This document shows positions 62,621-64,000 of a stretch of DNA of 64,000 nucleotides, in pieces. The stretch spans positions 1,218,001 to 1,282,000 of the forward strand of contig JAIGNY010002073.1 in the NCBI GenBank assembly GCA_020152595.1, read 5' to 3'. The stretch comes from Chiridota heheva (lineage: Eukaryota; Echinodermata; Holothuroidea; Apodida; Chiridotidae). The number at the start of each line of letters is the position of its first letter. The stretch's first letter is position 1. The notes below the pieces were generated by a model. It was not told where the DNA came from and searched no databases. It saw only the letters and a list, made by a program, of their open reading frames with translations. The translations under genes and the position numbers were made by a program.

Positions 62621-64000
62621 CGGTTTGATGTCAGAAAGGTTGAGGTCAAGCTTATATTGGACCCATACACTTTAAAACTTTTATGAACCTCATTTAAACT
62701 CAACCCAAATACTTTTTTGATCATGAATTACAGTAGTTCCAACATTTCTTGTGAAAACAGCGCATTGTAAGACTTAAACTAGTACATGTAATATAGCAAG
62801 TAGCAACTCAGTTCACCACACATTAGATATTGTTTTGAAACAAAACCATTAAAGTTTATGAGGAAAAGGAAACATTTAACCACACAATCAAATAAGAACT
62901 ACATATCATGACCAAAAAGTAGGTTAACCAAATCAGGGAAATGAGGCTGAGGAATCATAAAAAGTAAAAAGTGTACATATTTCTCTTTCTAACATAAAAC
63001 ACTTATTTTCTGAAATTATCTCTGACAACAGTAGACAAGACCTACTGTACAGTACTGTACATGTAAAGTCAGTGTACAGTACTTTACTACTTTTCAGGTA
63101 TGACATTCTATTTTTAGGGAAGAACTTTTGCTATCCATAGCCATAACAAATTCCATTCTGCAAAAGCTTAAAGAATTGATGGTCAACGGACTGTGCATTT
63201 AATAGGATAGATAGATGATGAACAGAAAAATAATATTCCAAAATCTGATCCCCGGAGGTGATAGTTTAATGCTGTACTTTCAACTCATTTTAGGTTAAAA
63301 TTTGGTTTGAATTGTTAAATAAAAACAAACTACTTCTCTACAGGATGGTATAGGGAAACCAATTTGCTTCCTTTGACCCCTCTTGTTGATCATTTGATTG
63401 TCATACAGACAACCACAAATACCCGTGAAATACCACAGGATTGAAAAATAAAATTAAAATTCTTACACTTTCTGAAGGTATATGAAAATATATTCTCCTA
63501 CTTTGTGAATTTAATTATAGGCATTAGTAATGAAATAAAGGTACAAATACAGTGCAGCAGAGAAAATGGTAGTTTATTAGTCTACACAAATTCTGCAACC
63601 TTTATGATAAAGAACATTTTGATAAAAATCATTGTAATTCAAATCACAAACTAAAATGTTAAAAATTCTTTCTTCTACTGTTTAATTTTAGTAAAAAATA
63701 CCCAGAACTGAAAGGTTTTGTGGTTCCAATGGTTATTAATGCTGATTGATTTTGTATCGTCTGTTATGTCATTGCATATCATGAAAAATTTGACATGACC
63801 TGAATTGAGTTTACTGTTCTAGGGATACTGTGCTTACATGCTCTTTTCAGCAAAATCATATTAAGCCTAGCTCACTATGCATAATCAAATTCAATGTTTT
63901 TATACCATGAACATGTGCACACTAGCTAACATCATGAGTATACCAAATATGAAACAAAACAAACATGCGATTGTTAAAATACGAGCACTTCAAGATTTTT
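62621..64000. other. Right-edge sequence, nothing recognised
   Basis: AT-rich; carries a dense group of TACTGTACAGTA-type palindromes at 63040-63085. No gene seen. Confidence 0.4.

Overview
This is animal nuclear DNA, AT-rich, with short exons in long introns and many transposable-element remnants. The repeats (tRNA-derived SINEs, TTAA-flanked and hAT-like MITEs, RTE/Jockey/L1-like non-LTR elements) and the close match of the one real gene to vertebrate MYO18A suggest a marine invertebrate, probably a deuterostome such as an echinoderm. That assignment is inference; no species-diagnostic gene is present.

One protein-coding gene fills most of the window. It lies on the minus strand and encodes an unconventional class XVIII myosin (MYO18A type). 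Eleven coding exons can be read from the start codon at 59001 down to 236, and the gene runs off the left edge. The first coding exon (58054-59001) carries the lysine/glutamate-rich N-terminus and a PDZ domain. The next (40078-40278) is the SH3-like N-terminal subdomain of the motor. The rest (38625-38801, 11989-12205, 10006-10148, 7554-7654, 5182-5239, 3941-4085, 2352-2604, 1585-1777, 236-316) carry the motor through P-loop, switch I and switch II. All splice phases are compatible and join to 839 residues with no gap. The converter, IQ and coiled-coil parts lie beyond position 1. Introns 1 and 3, counted from the first coding exon, are about 17.8 kb and 26.4 kb.

Everything else supported is repeat or transposon. 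From left to right: a tRNA-SINE and a LINE C-terminal scrap (0.4-1.1 kb); a hAT-like MITE (2.9-3.5 kb); an ATA/ATC microsatellite (5.9-6.1 kb); a degraded RTE/BovB-like LINE (7.8-9.5 kb); a second SINE (14.2 kb); a 41-bp minisatellite (16.4-16.9 kb); a decayed L1-like ORF1 with two tandem 5' units (18.1-19.6 kb); a SINE (20.3-20.5 kb); a 1.9-kb 29-bp minisatellite with higher-order structure (22.6-24.6 kb); a possible THAP fragment (27.9-28.1 kb); two 8-bp-TSD MITEs (28.7 and 30.1 kb); two copies of a long-TIR TTAA MITE (31.2 and 32.9 kb); a 20-bp repeat (34.3 kb); a second TTAA MITE family carrying a tRNA-like segment (39.5 and 47.2 kb); a perfect-TSD hAT-like MITE (41.2 kb); a third TTAA MITE containing an (AT)n tract (42.9-43.9 kb); a third copy of the first MITE invaded by a SINE (50.4-51.3 kb); a CATG-rich minisatellite (52.2-54.2 kb); a 5'-truncated Jockey-like LINE between two 352-bp direct repeats (54.5-57.4 kb); a composite ~64-bp repeat (59.9-61.3 kb); and a LINE C-terminal remnant (62.0-62.6 kb).

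The longest open frames other than the myosin first exon and the Jockey RT are artefacts of tandem repeats. I saw no tRNA, rRNA, CRISPR or prokaryotic-type features.
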